Shown in pieces: positions 10,174-19,339 of a stretch of DNA of 43,317 bases (positions are counted from its first letter, which is position 1; every line of letters starts with the position of its first letter). The notes beneath the pieces are model-generated. The model saw only the letters and a program-made list of their open reading frames with translations. It made no database searches and was not told the DNA's origin. This stretch comes from an uncultured beta proteobacterium (GTDB lineage: Bacteria > Pseudomonadota > Gammaproteobacteria > Burkholderiales > Burkholderiaceae_C): the NCBI GenBank assembly GCA_903861575.1, contig CAIOUR010000183.1, positions 1 through 43,317 of the forward strand, read 5' to 3'. A program made the translations under genes and the position numbers.

Positions 10174-10576
10174 ATGGGTAATTGACACCAACGTGTTGAT
10201 CAGCGCCGCGCTGACGGCGCGCGGTGCGCCCGCCCGACTGGTGCAGCGGGTGTTGGAACACGGCATGCTGGTTTTTTCACAGCCGACATTTGACGAGCTG
10301 AAAACCCGGCTCTACCGCCCCAAATTCGATCGCTACATCAGCCTGGAATTACGCGAAGCCGTGTTACACGACCTGAGCGCCGCCGCACGCTGGGTCGAGA
10401 TTGGCGAGCCCGCCCGCTACTGCCGGGACCGCAGCGACGATATGTTCATCGAAACTGCGCTGGCGGCGCGGGCGGGTATCGTGGTTAGCGGAGATCAGGA
10501 TTTGCTGCAAGCCCCACCGGTAGAGGGCTTGCGTATCTTGAACCCGGAGCAGGCGCTGGCGGAGCTGCTGGCCTGA
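10160..10576 (+). CDS. PIN-domain toxin (putative toxin-antitoxin component, PIN family)
   Basis: WVIDTNVLISAAL...FDELKTRLYRPKF...CRDRSDDMFIETALAARAGIVVSGDQDLL; overlaps the antitoxin by 14 nt. Confidence 0.88.
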   Translation: MTNLEWVIDTNVLISAALTARGAPARLVQRVLEHGMLVFSQPTFDELKTRLYRPKFDRYISLELREAVLHDLSAAARWVEIGEPARYCRDRSDDMFIETALAARAGIVVSGDQDLLQAPPVEGLRILNPEQALAELLA

Positions 10577-10589
10577 GGCGCGACAAGCA

Positions 10590-11075
10590 TCAAGCCCGCA
10601 GTGGAACCGTGGTGCTGAACTTGGCCCGCTTCAGGCTGAAAAATGCCTTCACGTTGCGCACATTGGCGTTCTGGGTCAGCAGGCGCTGGGTGGTGGCCAA
10701 GTAGTCTGGCATGTCCCGGGCCTGGATCACCAAGACGAAGTCCGGGCCGGGCGATACACGCCAGCATTGCTGAACCGGGTCCTCGGCAACAGCGCGTGCC
10801 TCAAACGCATCCAGATGCTCCGCGCCTTGCGCATCCATCGTGACTTCGACCAGGGCCGTGAGGCCATGGCCGAAGGCTGCGGACAGACGGTCCACAGAGA
10901 GGTGCGCCACTTGCCGCTCAATCCACCCGGCATCGACCAGACGCTTGACCCTGCGCAAGCAGGTGGGGGGCGAAATGTGAACCAACTCAGCCAAGGCCAG
11001 GTTGCTGCGTGATGCGTCGCGCTGCAAGGCGTCCAGCAATTGGATATCGATTAAGTCGAGTTCAATTTGTTCCAT
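10590..11075 (-). CDS. Lrp/AsnC family transcriptional regulator
   Basis: LDLIDIQLLDALQRDASRSNLALAELVHISPPTCLRRVKRLVDAGWI HTH followed by RAM-type ligand domain. Confidence 0.92.
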   Translation of the reverse strand: MEQIELDLIDIQLLDALQRDASRSNLALAELVHISPPTCLRRVKRLVDAGWIERQVAHLSVDRLSAAFGHGLTALVEVTMDAQGAEHLDAFEARAVAEDPVQQCWRVSPGPDFVLVIQARDMPDYLATTQRLLTQNANVRNVKAFFSLKRAKFSTTVPLRA

Positions 11076-11208
11076 AAAAATCAGATAATCGTTATTTAAT
11101 TTCTTAAATGATATTAATTGAAATTATATTTCTTATATATCGTAATATTATTCATTAATTTTTCATCAAAGCTTTTAGCATCTCCTCCATCTGATCCAAG
11201 GAGAAGCT

Positions 11209-13077
11209 ATGTGCGGCATCGTAGGCGGGGTTTCCACCCGCAACATCGTCCCTGTGCTGGTGCAGGGTTTGCAGCGGCTGGAGTACCGGGGCTATGACTC
11301 CTGCGGCGTGGCGGTCCACACCGGCAGCCTGGGTACGCAGGGCGGTGGTTTGCAACGCGCCCGCAGCACGGCCCGCGTCGCGGAGCTGATGGAGCAGGTC
11401 CACAGCGGGCACATGCAGGGCGGCACGGGCATTGCCCACACGCGCTGGGCCACGCACGGCGCGCCGGTGGTGCACAACGCCCACCCGCATTTCAGCCACG
11501 GCACGGGCGCTCCCGGCAACACACCGGGGCGGGTCGCGTTGGTGCACAACGGCATCATCGAAAACCACGACGAACTGCGCACCGCACTCCAGACGCGCGG
11601 CTATGTGTTCCAAAGCCAGACCGACACCGAGGTCATCGCGCACCTGATTGACAGCCTGTACAACGGCGACCTGTTTGATGCCCTCAAGCAAGCCACCGAG
11701 CAGCTGCGCGGCGCCTATGCGCTTGCGGTGTTCCACAGAGACGAGCCGCACCGCGTGGTGGGCGCACGTGCCGGTTCGCCGCTGATTCTGGGCGTGGGCG
11801 TGTCGGACAGCGAAAACTTCCTGGCCAGCGACGCCATGGCCTTGGCGGGCGTGACCGACCAGATCGTCTACCTCGAAGAAGGCGACCACGTCGACCTGCA
11901 ACTGGGCAAATACTGGATTGAAGACGCGCAGCACAAACCAGTGAACCGCGCTGTCAAAACCGTGCAAGCGCACAGCGGCGCGGCCGAGTTGGGGCCGTAC
12001 CGCCACTACATGCAAAAAGAAATTTTTGAGCAGCCGCGCGCGATTGCCGACACCTTAGAGGGCATTGTGGGCATCACGCCCGAGCTATTTGGTGACGGCG
12101 CGTACAGCGTATTCAAGGGCGTGGAGCGCGTGCTGATTCTGGCCTGCGGCACCAGCTACCTGAGCGGCAGCGTGGCGCAATATTGGATTGAGGCCATCGC
12201 CAAACTGCCCTGCACGGTTGAGATCGCCAGCGAATACCGCTACCGCGAATCCGTGCCCGACCCAAAGACACTGGTGGTGGCCATCAGCCAGTCGGGCGAA
12301 ACCGCCGATACCCTGGCCGCCCTGCGCCACGCGCGCAGCCTGGGTATGGCGCACACGCTGGCGATTTGCAACGTCGCCACCTCGGCCATGGTGCGCGAAT
12401 GCGCGCTGGCTTATGTGACGCGGGCGGGCGTGGAAATCGGCGTCGCTTCCACCAAAGCCTTCACCACACAACTCGCAGCCCTGTTTTTGCTCACGCTGGC
12501 GCTGGCGCAAACCAAAGGACGCCTTAGCGACGCTGAAGAATCAGAGCACCTGCACGCGATGCGCCACTTACCGGCGGCGCTGCAAGCGGTGCTTGCGCTG
12601 GAGCCGCAGCTCATCGCCTGGGCGCAGGACTTTGCTTCCAAGGAAAACGCGCTGTTTCTGGGGCGCGGCGCGCATTACCCGATTGCCCAGGAAGGCGCGC
12701 TCAAACTCAAAGAGATCAGCTACATCCACGCCGAAGCCTATGCCGCAGGCGAACTCAAGCACGGGCCGCTCGCACTGGTGACCAGCGCCATGCCGGTGGT
12801 TACGGTGGCACCCCACGATGCGCTGCTGGAGAAGCTCAAGAGCAATATGCACGAAGTGCGTGCGCGTGGCGGCGTCTTGTACGTGCTGGCCGATGCGGAC
12901 ACCCAAATCCAAAGCAGCGAAGGCGTGCACGTGATCCGCATGCCCGAGCACTACGGCGTGCTATCGCCCATCCTGCACGTGGTGCCGCTGCAGTTACTGG
13001 CTTATCACACGGCCTGCGCACGGGGCACGGATGTGGACAAGCCGCGCAACTTAGCGAAATCGGTCACGGTGGAGTAG
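11209..13077 (+). CDS. glmS: Glutamine--fructose-6-phosphate aminotransferase (isomerizing)
   Basis: [36 protein letters not shown], tandem SIS domains, C-terminal [10 protein letters not shown]. Confidence 0.97.
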   Translation: MCGIVGGVSTRNIVPVLVQGLQRLEYRGYDSCGVAVHTGSLGTQGGGLQRARSTARVAELMEQVHSGHMQGGTGIAHTRWATHGAPVVHNAHPHFSHGTGAPGNTPGRVALVHNGIIENHDELRTALQTRGYVFQSQTDTEVIAHLIDSLYNGDLFDALKQATEQLRGAYALAVFHRDEPHRVVGARAGSPLILGVGVSDSENFLASDAMALAGVTDQIVYLEEGDHVDLQLGKYWIEDAQHKPVNRAVKTVQAHSGAAELGPYRHYMQKEIFEQPRAIADTLEGIVGITPELFGDGAYSVFKGVERVLILACGTSYLSGSVAQYWIEAIAKLPCTVEIASEYRYRESVPDPKTLVVAISQSGETADTLAALRHARSLGMAHTLAICNVATSAMVRECALAYVTRAGVEIGVASTKAFTTQLAALFLLTLALAQTKGRLSDAEESEHLHAMRHLPAALQAVLALEPQLIAWAQDFASKENALFLGRGAHYPIAQEGALKLKEISYIHAEAYAAGELKHGPLALVTSAMPVVTVAPHDALLEKLKSNMHEVRARGGVLYVLADADTQIQSSEGVHVIRMPEHYGVLSPILHVVPLQLLAYHTACARGTDVDKPRNLAKSVTVE

Positions 13078-13127
13078 CGCAGCGCGGAGGTAACTGGCGC
13101 GCCAACTGAGCCCCCTAGAATGGACCA

Positions 13128-13505
13128 ATGCCAACCAGTACCACGCAAAAATTCGCCCTAGGCTTGGGCCTTGCCATCGCCGCTCTCACCACTGCATTCG
13201 CTCTGTATGTCTACATCGCCATGACATGGAGCTACTCGGAAGGCGAGCGCGCTGGTTTTTTACAAAAGATTTCCAAAAAAGGCTGGATTTGTAAAACCTG
13301 GGAGGGTGAACTGTCACTGGTTGCCATGCCCGGGGCTGCGCCCGAAAAGTTCTTGTTCACGGTTCGGGATGAAACCGTGGCAGCCCAAATCAACGCCGCA
13401 GCAGGCAAACGCGTGACGCTGGCGTATGAGCAGCACAAGGGCTTGCCCACCTCGTGCTTAGGCGACACCGATTATTTTGTAGTGGGCGTGCGAGAGATCG
13501 AGTGA
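13128..13505 (+). CDS. Hypothetical membrane-anchored protein
   Basis: 125 aa, one N-terminal hydrophobic segment, ordered C-terminal domain (GWICKTWEGELSLVAMPG...). Confidence 0.65.
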   Translation: MPTSTTQKFALGLGLAIAALTTAFALYVYIAMTWSYSEGERAGFLQKISKKGWICKTWEGELSLVAMPGAAPEKFLFTVRDETVAAQINAAAGKRVTLAYEQHKGLPTSCLGDTDYFVVGVREIE

Positions 13506-13526
13506 GGCGCGCGCCGGGTAACGTAG

Positions 13527-15077
13527 TCAATTGATCTTCTTCTCGCGCCCCTGCCAGTAGGGCTCGCGCAATTTGAATTTCTGTAGTTTGCCGGTGGCAG
13601 TACGGGCCAAGCTGCTGCGAAACTCCACCCGTTTGGGACACTTGTACCCCGCCAGCTTCGTGCGGGTGTAAGCAATCACATCGGCTTCAGTCAGCGTGGC
13701 ACCAGGTGCCAATACCACCAACGCCATGACCAGCTCGCCCCATTTTTCGTCCGGCACACCAATCACCGCCACCTCGTCGATCTGCGGGTGACTGAAGATC
13801 GCGTCCTCAACTTCAATAGAAGAGACGTTCTCTCCGCCGGTGATGATCACGTCCTTCTTGCGGTCGGCAATCGTCAGGCAGGACTGTGCGTCCAGCGTGC
13901 CACCGTCGCCGGTGTGGAACCAGGTGCGCTGATCTGCACCGGTGCGAATCGCGGCGGCGCTCTCATCGGGCTGTTCCCAGTAACCATGCATCACCACATT
14001 GCCGCGCACCAGAACCTCCTGGTCGTGCGCCGTGGTGATCTCCACGCCGATGGCGGGAACGCCGGCACGACCCAGGCGCTGCGCTCGCTCGGTGGGTGTC
14101 AGGGCGTCGTATTCGAGGCTGGCGCGGTTCACCGTGAGCAGCGGCGCGGTTTCGGTGAGGCCGTAAATCTGGATGAACTCCCACCCCAGCTCAGACTCCA
14201 CCCGCTCGATCGTGCGTGTCGGCGGCGGCGCACCGGCCACCACCACCCGCAGCTGTCCGTTACCCGGAATGGGGCCATCCCAGGACTGCGCAGCTTCCAG
14301 CACCATATTGAGAACCGCTGGTGCGCCCGCCATCAGGGTCACACCATGCTCAGCGATACGGCGCAGGATTTCCGCGCCATCAATTTTGCGCACGATGATG
14401 TGCTTGCCGCCCATGCCCGTCACCGCATAGGTCAGGCCCCAGCCGTTGCAATGGAACTGCGGCAGCGTGTGCAGATACACATCGCGGTCGCTCACGCCCA
14501 GATGCCAGCCCATGGTGGCTGCGTTGATCCATAAATTGCGGTGGGTCAGCTGCACCCCCTTGGGCCGCGCCGTGGTGCCGCTGGTGTAGTTGATGGTGGC
14601 CGTGGCGTCCTCGTCCGGCTCCCAGGGCTGTGGCTGAAGGTCATAGCGCAAAAGCTGCGCGTCGGACTGCGCGCCGATAAGGAATTTATGTTCGCAGCGC
14701 ACACCGGATAGCGCCGCCTCGAGCTCCGGATCAATCAGCAAGACACGCGCACCGCAGTGGTCCACGATGTACTGCACCTCTTCAGCCACCAGCCGGAAAT
14801 TGATGGGCACCAGAATGCGACCCCAACCGCTGACACCAAAAAATGCGGTCAACAGGCGCGCTGCGTTGTGGCTGACCATGGCCACGCGCTCACCCACCCC
14901 GATTCCCAGCGCATCCAGGCCCGCCGCCTGCGCGGTGGCGCGTACCATCATGTCGCCGTACGTTAGCGTGCCCCAACTGGCTGCCGGCTGCAGCGGCTCA
15001 TCCACGCAAGCGGTGCGCTGCGGATAGACCTGGCTGGCGCGGCGCAAATGGTCCGCGATGGTGAGCGCTACTTTCAT
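13527..15077 (-). CDS. AMP-dependent acyl-CoA synthetase (fatty-acyl-CoA ligase-like)
   Basis: INYTSGTTARPKGVQLTHRN, YGLTETAP, TGDGGTLDAQSCLTIADRKKDVIITGGENVSSIEVE, TATGKLQKFKLR. Confidence 0.93.
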   Translation of the reverse strand: MKVALTIADHLRRASQVYPQRTACVDEPLQPAASWGTLTYGDMMVRATAQAAGLDALGIGVGERVAMVSHNAARLLTAFFGVSGWGRILVPINFRLVAEEVQYIVDHCGARVLLIDPELEAALSGVRCEHKFLIGAQSDAQLLRYDLQPQPWEPDEDATATINYTSGTTARPKGVQLTHRNLWINAATMGWHLGVSDRDVYLHTLPQFHCNGWGLTYAVTGMGGKHIIVRKIDGAEILRRIAEHGVTLMAGAPAVLNMVLEAAQSWDGPIPGNGQLRVVVAGAPPPTRTIERVESELGWEFIQIYGLTETAPLLTVNRASLEYDALTPTERAQRLGRAGVPAIGVEITTAHDQEVLVRGNVVMHGYWEQPDESAAAIRTGADQRTWFHTGDGGTLDAQSCLTIADRKKDVIITGGENVSSIEVEDAIFSHPQIDEVAVIGVPDEKWGELVMALVVLAPGATLTEADVIAYTRTKLAGYKCPKRVEFRSSLARTATGKLQKFKLREPYWQGREKKIN

Positions 15078-15119
15078 GCGAAATCTCCGTCTTGTTAAGC
15101 GTGGCTGAAGCCGCCTCTT

Positions 15120-16304
15120 CTATGAAATTGTAGGCCTGCCCTGGTCTGGCAATCCGCTGCGCCATAGAACCCACAGGCCCAGTAATGCAACCGCAAGCAG
15201 GACACCCGGGAACAACAGCGAAGGCGACCAATCCAATAAAGCCCCCGCGCATGACGATGCGACCAAGGCACCTAAGGTGTAGGTCAGTACCAATACCGAG
15301 GTGCTGTTCACCAGGGTGATGCCCCGCTCGCGGCTGCCAATGTCGAGCATGGTCAGCGTATAGAGCGTCCCTCCCGCTGCGCCCCACACCAGAGCAATAG
15401 GCCACAACAACGCCGGCCAAGTCGGTACAACAAAGCCGGCCGCTGCCGCAACAGCCAACATGGCTACCAGGCACAACATAAAGCGGCGCCGTCCGCGCGC
15501 GGGGTCGACAAAGCGATCGGCCACCATGCCCGCTGGGATGGCACACACCGTGCCGCCAGCGCCGCTGACTGATAGCAGCAAGGCTGCAGCACCGGTCGCC
15601 AGGCCCAGGCTTAATCCGTACAGGGGCAAAACCGAGCCCAGCCCCAACTCAAAAAAACCCGCGACAAAGCCGGCCAACATCACCACAGGATGCGCTGCAA
15701 TGGCATGCCACAAACCGTGCAAGCCGACGCGCGCGCTTTCAACGTCATGCGCCACCGGTGTCCGCGGGATCAGAAAAGTCCAGCAGAATCCGAGAATCAA
15801 CATTACCAACACAGCCCACAAACCATGCGGGCTGTCTACCCCCATCCAAGCGACCAGCGCAGGGCCGATCACCATGGTCAGCCCGATCAGGGTGGCGTAC
15901 GCACCGATGAGTCGCCCGCGTTGTTGCGCAGGTGCAAATTCTGCAATGAACGATTCCGCGAGCACCCAGCGCAAACCCCCGGCCATGCTGGCTAGCAGCT
16001 CCAACACAAACCAGACCGCCAGGCTGCGGGTGACCAAAAATCCGCATACCGTGAACAAGGGGAGTCCGGAGGCCAGCCACAATGCGCGCCGCCGCCCGAG
16101 CCAGCGCACCAAGCCGGAAGCAAAAGGGGTGATGATGAAAATACCCAGCCAGGTGGTTGCTGCAAACAGACCGGCCACGGTGTTGGACACACCGGCTTGC
16201 TTGAGCATCAAAAGCAGCAGCGGTGAGAGCATAAAAATGCCCACCAACTGGAACAAGGTGGAGCCGAATACCGCCAGCAAGCCCCGTTGTGACGGCTGTC
16301 CCAC
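15120..16304 (-). CDS. MFS transporter
   Basis: 12-TM-like hydrophobic protein with VRWLGRRRALW and VADRFVDPARGRRRF loop motifs. Confidence 0.85.
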   Translation of the reverse strand: MGQPSQRGLLAVFGSTLFQLVGIFMLSPLLLLMLKQAGVSNTVAGLFAATTWLGIFIITPFASGLVRWLGRRRALWLASGLPLFTVCGFLVTRSLAVWFVLELLASMAGGLRWVLAESFIAEFAPAQQRGRLIGAYATLIGLTMVIGPALVAWMGVDSPHGLWAVLVMLILGFCWTFLIPRTPVAHDVESARVGLHGLWHAIAAHPVVMLAGFVAGFFELGLGSVLPLYGLSLGLATGAAALLLSVSGAGGTVCAIPAGMVADRFVDPARGRRRFMLCLVAMLAVAAAAGFVVPTWPALLWPIALVWGAAGGTLYTLTMLDIGSRERGITLVNSTSVLVLTYTLGALVASSCAGALLDWSPSLLFPGVLLAVALLGLWVLWRSGLPDQGRPTIS

Positions 16305-16307
16305 CGC

Positions 16308-17939
16308 CTAGCCCGCGCTGCCCAGACTCAAACCCGCGTGCTCGCGCAGCGGGTGGAAGTGGATTTTGGGGAAACGTTCCTGTGCCAGCCGTACGTCATA
16401 GGGGCTGGTGCACAAAAATGCCAGCGTGTCGGCCGCGTCTTTGGCCATGCGCTGGGGGTAGGCGTTGACGAAATCACGCAACTCGGCTGGCGTATCGGCG
16501 GTGATCCAGCGCGCGCCGGTGTACTGGCTGCCCTCCAGTCGGATGTCGGCGTCGTACTCGCCTTTCAGGCGGTGTTGCACCACTTCAAACTGCAACTGCC
16601 CCACGGCGCCGAGCAGCATGTTGCCGCCGACCTCGGGTTTGAAGACCTGGATCGCGCCCTCCTCGCCCAGTTGCGCCAGGCCTTGCTGCAACTGCTTGGT
16701 GCGCAAGGGGTTTTTCAGCACCACGGTCATGAACAGCTCGGGCGCAAAAAACGGCAAGCCGGTGTATTGCAAGTTGATACTGCCGTCGGTAATCGTGTCA
16801 CCCAATTGCACGCCGCCGTGGGTGGTAAAGCCCACAATGTCACCGGCATAAGCCTCTTCCACAGCCTCTCGGCGCTGGCTCATGAAAGTAACCACGCTGG
16901 TAGGGCGCAGCTCCTTGGCCGTGCGCATAACCTTGAGCTTCATACCCGGCGTGTACTTGCCGGAGGCCATGCGCACAAAGGCAATGCGGTCGCGGTGGTT
17001 GGCGTCCATATTGGCCTGCACCTTGAAGACCACGCCGCTGAATGGCGTGTCGTCGGGTTGCATCACCTGCGTATGCGGCTGGCGGTTGACCAGTGTGGTG
17101 CTGGTGCGGCTTTGCGGCGCGGGGGCCAGATCAACCAGCGCGTCGAGTACCTCCATCACGCCGAAATTGTTCACGCCGGAGCCGAAGAAAACCGGGGTTT
17201 GCTTGCCCGCCAGAAAGGCCGCGTGGTCCCAGGCGGGTGATGCGCCGGTGGCTAGTTCCATGCTCTCAACAGCGGTGGTCCATTCATGGCCGAAGCGCTG
17301 CTGCAGGGCATCAGGATCCGTCAAGGGCATCGCGTCGAAATCCTGCGGCAACCGCTCGCTGCCGGACTCGAACACCGTCATGGTCTGGGTGCGCAAATTC
17401 ACGATGCCGCCAAATTGCTTGCCTTGTCCAACCGGCCAGGTCATGGGCACGCAGGGCATACCCAACTCGCGCTCGATCTCGTCCAGAATGTCCAGCGGCT
17501 CGCGCACCTCCCGGTCCATTTTGTTGACGAAAGTGATGATGGGCGTGTCGCGCTGGCGGCAAACCTCAATCAAGCGGCGCGTCTGCGCCTCCACGCCGTT
17601 GGCCGCGTCAATCACCATCAACGCCGAATCCACAGCCGTGAGCACGCGGTAGGTATCCTCCGAAAAGTCCTTGTGGCCGGGCGTGTCCAGGAGGTTGATT
17701 ACATGGTCGCGGTAGACCATTTGCATGACCGAGCTGGCCACCGAAATGCCGCGCTGCTTTTCAATCTCCATCCAATCGCTGGTGGCATGGCGACTGGCCT
17801 TGCGGGCCTTCACCGAGCCCGCGATTTGAATCGCGCCGGAAAACAAAAGCAGCTTCTCGGTCAGCGTGGTCTTACCGGCGTCGGGGTGGGAAATGATGGC
17901 AAACGTACGGCGCCGCCGCGTCTCGGCAAGAAAGGTCAT
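16308..17939 (-). CDS. prfC: Peptide chain release factor 3
   Basis: RRRTFAIISHPDAGKTTLTEKLLLFSGAIQIAGSVKARK...LLDTPGHKDFSEDTYRVLTAVDSALMVIDAANGVE. Confidence 0.96.
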   Translation of the reverse strand: MTFLAETRRRRTFAIISHPDAGKTTLTEKLLLFSGAIQIAGSVKARKASRHATSDWMEIEKQRGISVASSVMQMVYRDHVINLLDTPGHKDFSEDTYRVLTAVDSALMVIDAANGVEAQTRRLIEVCRQRDTPIITFVNKMDREVREPLDILDEIERELGMPCVPMTWPVGQGKQFGGIVNLRTQTMTVFESGSERLPQDFDAMPLTDPDALQQRFGHEWTTAVESMELATGASPAWDHAAFLAGKQTPVFFGSGVNNFGVMEVLDALVDLAPAPQSRTSTTLVNRQPHTQVMQPDDTPFSGVVFKVQANMDANHRDRIAFVRMASGKYTPGMKLKVMRTAKELRPTSVVTFMSQRREAVEEAYAGDIVGFTTHGGVQLGDTITDGSINLQYTGLPFFAPELFMTVVLKNPLRTKQLQQGLAQLGEEGAIQVFKPEVGGNMLLGAVGQLQFEVVQHRLKGEYDADIRLEGSQYTGARWITADTPAELRDFVNAYPQRMAKDAADTLAFLCTSPYDVRLAQERFPKIHFHPLREHAGLSLGSAG

Positions 17940-17987
17940 GGATGGGGGTGGAGACTAAAGAGAGGGATTTTAGAGAGCGCGGGTCAT

Positions 17988-18752
17988 TCAGATTCGGCCA
18001 CTCAGCCGGTAAGCCAGGATGCCCAGGTATTCATGCAAAGCCACATTCCACTTACCAGAGATACCCAGGGAATAGCTGGTCCAAGGGGTTTCAAGTCCTG
18101 CATTGAAATCAACACTGTAGGGCGTCACGTTCCAGCCCTGCTTGCGGAAAACCGCGATAGCTCTGGGCATGTGGCTTGCCGATGTAATCAATATCCAAGG
18201 CTGTTGCGGATCAATGCCACTCAAACGGGCAGTGAACACCGCGTTTTCGTAGGTGTTACGCGATTGGCTTTCGAAGCGGATGCGCTCGGGATCCAAGCCC
18301 ATTTGCACGAAAAAGCGACGGGCGCGATCAGCTTCACTGGGGCCACTGCCAAAATATTCACCCTCACCGCCAGTGAAGACTACCGCCAGATCGGGCGCCT
18401 GGCGCAACAGCGGAAGCACGGTTGTCATGCGTTCAACCGCGCCGTTAACCTGCGGTTCTGCCGTTCCTTCACTGACATAGCCGCTCTCCGTAGCTCCACC
18501 GAGAACCACAACCCCTGCGTACCGTTGGGCAGGCAGCGAGGGCGGGTCGGGGTACTGGCGTTCCAAGTGTCGCAACAAAGCGTCTGGTAACGGCGCCCAG
18601 CCAGCCAATAGCAGCGAGGCAGTGGCTGCCAGCACCCACCGCTGCGCAGCCTGTGGACGGCGCGGCAGCCGCACCAATGCGATGAGGAGGAGCAGCAAAA
18701 TCCAGAAGGCTGGCTCTGTCGCTAACCCGAGCAACTTAGACAAAAGAAACAT
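17988..18752 (-). CDS. YdcF family (DUF218/ElyC-like) membrane protein
   Basis: YAGVVVLGG...VVFTGGEGEYFGSGPSEADRARRFFVQMGLDPERIRFESQSRNTYENAVFT. Confidence 0.88.
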   Translation of the reverse strand: MFLLSKLLGLATEPAFWILLLLLIALVRLPRRPQAAQRWVLAATASLLLAGWAPLPDALLRHLERQYPDPPSLPAQRYAGVVVLGGATESGYVSEGTAEPQVNGAVERMTTVLPLLRQAPDLAVVFTGGEGEYFGSGPSEADRARRFFVQMGLDPERIRFESQSRNTYENAVFTARLSGIDPQQPWILITSASHMPRAIAVFRKQGWNVTPYSVDFNAGLETPWTSYSLGISGKWNVALHEYLGILAYRLSGRI

Positions 18753-18796
18753 ACCCGGCCATGATAGGGCGCGCAGCGGGCGCGCCGGTCAGGGAC

Positions 18797-19339
18797 TCAC
18801 AACGGCGCGGTCGTCAAGCCACCGCAAAACCCTTTAAGAATATGCCGGGTTTTATCGCCTTTGAATGTGAGGGTCTGGACAAAGCTGCCATCAGCGCGGT
18901 CGATGGTGAAGTCTTCCTGGATGATCATCATGCCAAAGCGCTCAAACATCGCCGGACGGCTGACCAGAATTTTGGTGCCATTGACTTTGAGCGAGCCCTT
19001 GTGGCCCTCCGAGATCGCAAAATCCCCTTGGTACCAACCGGTCTTCTGGTCGTAATCCACGCCTGCAATCAGCATGTCGTTGTACACCTTAGGCTCCGCC
19101 TCGAGGGTGCGCTGCGGCATAGAAATGGTGACCTCACAGATGAACTTGGCTTCACCCGTCGTTTTTTCCATAGCGTCCGCCTGTTTAGTGCCAACGACTT
19201 TGCCGGCCGGCGATCCAAGGTGGATCCAGCCTGCGTAGAGACCGAAGGCACCTAAGCCCAACACGAGCAACAGCACAACGGTGGCTGAAATCAGCACGGC
19301 CACCAAGGTTTGGCCGCCTACAGCGCGGGGGCTTTTCAT
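18797..19339 (-). CDS. Hypothetical single-TM protein, 4-nt overlap with the upstream carbonic anhydrase gene
   Basis: 180 aa with N-terminal TM; its ATG overlaps the TGA of the carbonic anhydrase ORF (ATGA). Confidence 0.65.
   Translation of the reverse strand: MKSPRAVGGQTLVAVLISATVVLLLVLGLGAFGLYAGWIHLGSPAGKVVGTKQADAMEKTTGEAKFICEVTISMPQRTLEAEPKVYNDMLIAGVDYDQKTGWYQGDFAISEGHKGSLKVNGTKILVSRPAMFERFGMMIIQEDFTIDRADGSFVQTLTFKGDKTRHILKGFCGGLTTAPL

Noticed and set aside
11100-11208. Possible glmS ribozyme in the glmS leader
   Set aside because: The AT-rich leader shows no glmS-ribozyme-like core, and that ribozyme is characteristic of Gram-positive bacteria.
16338-18590. Long plus-strand ORFs (300 and 434 aa) over prfC/ydcF
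   Set aside because: Antisense to well-recognised genes; high-GC artefacts.
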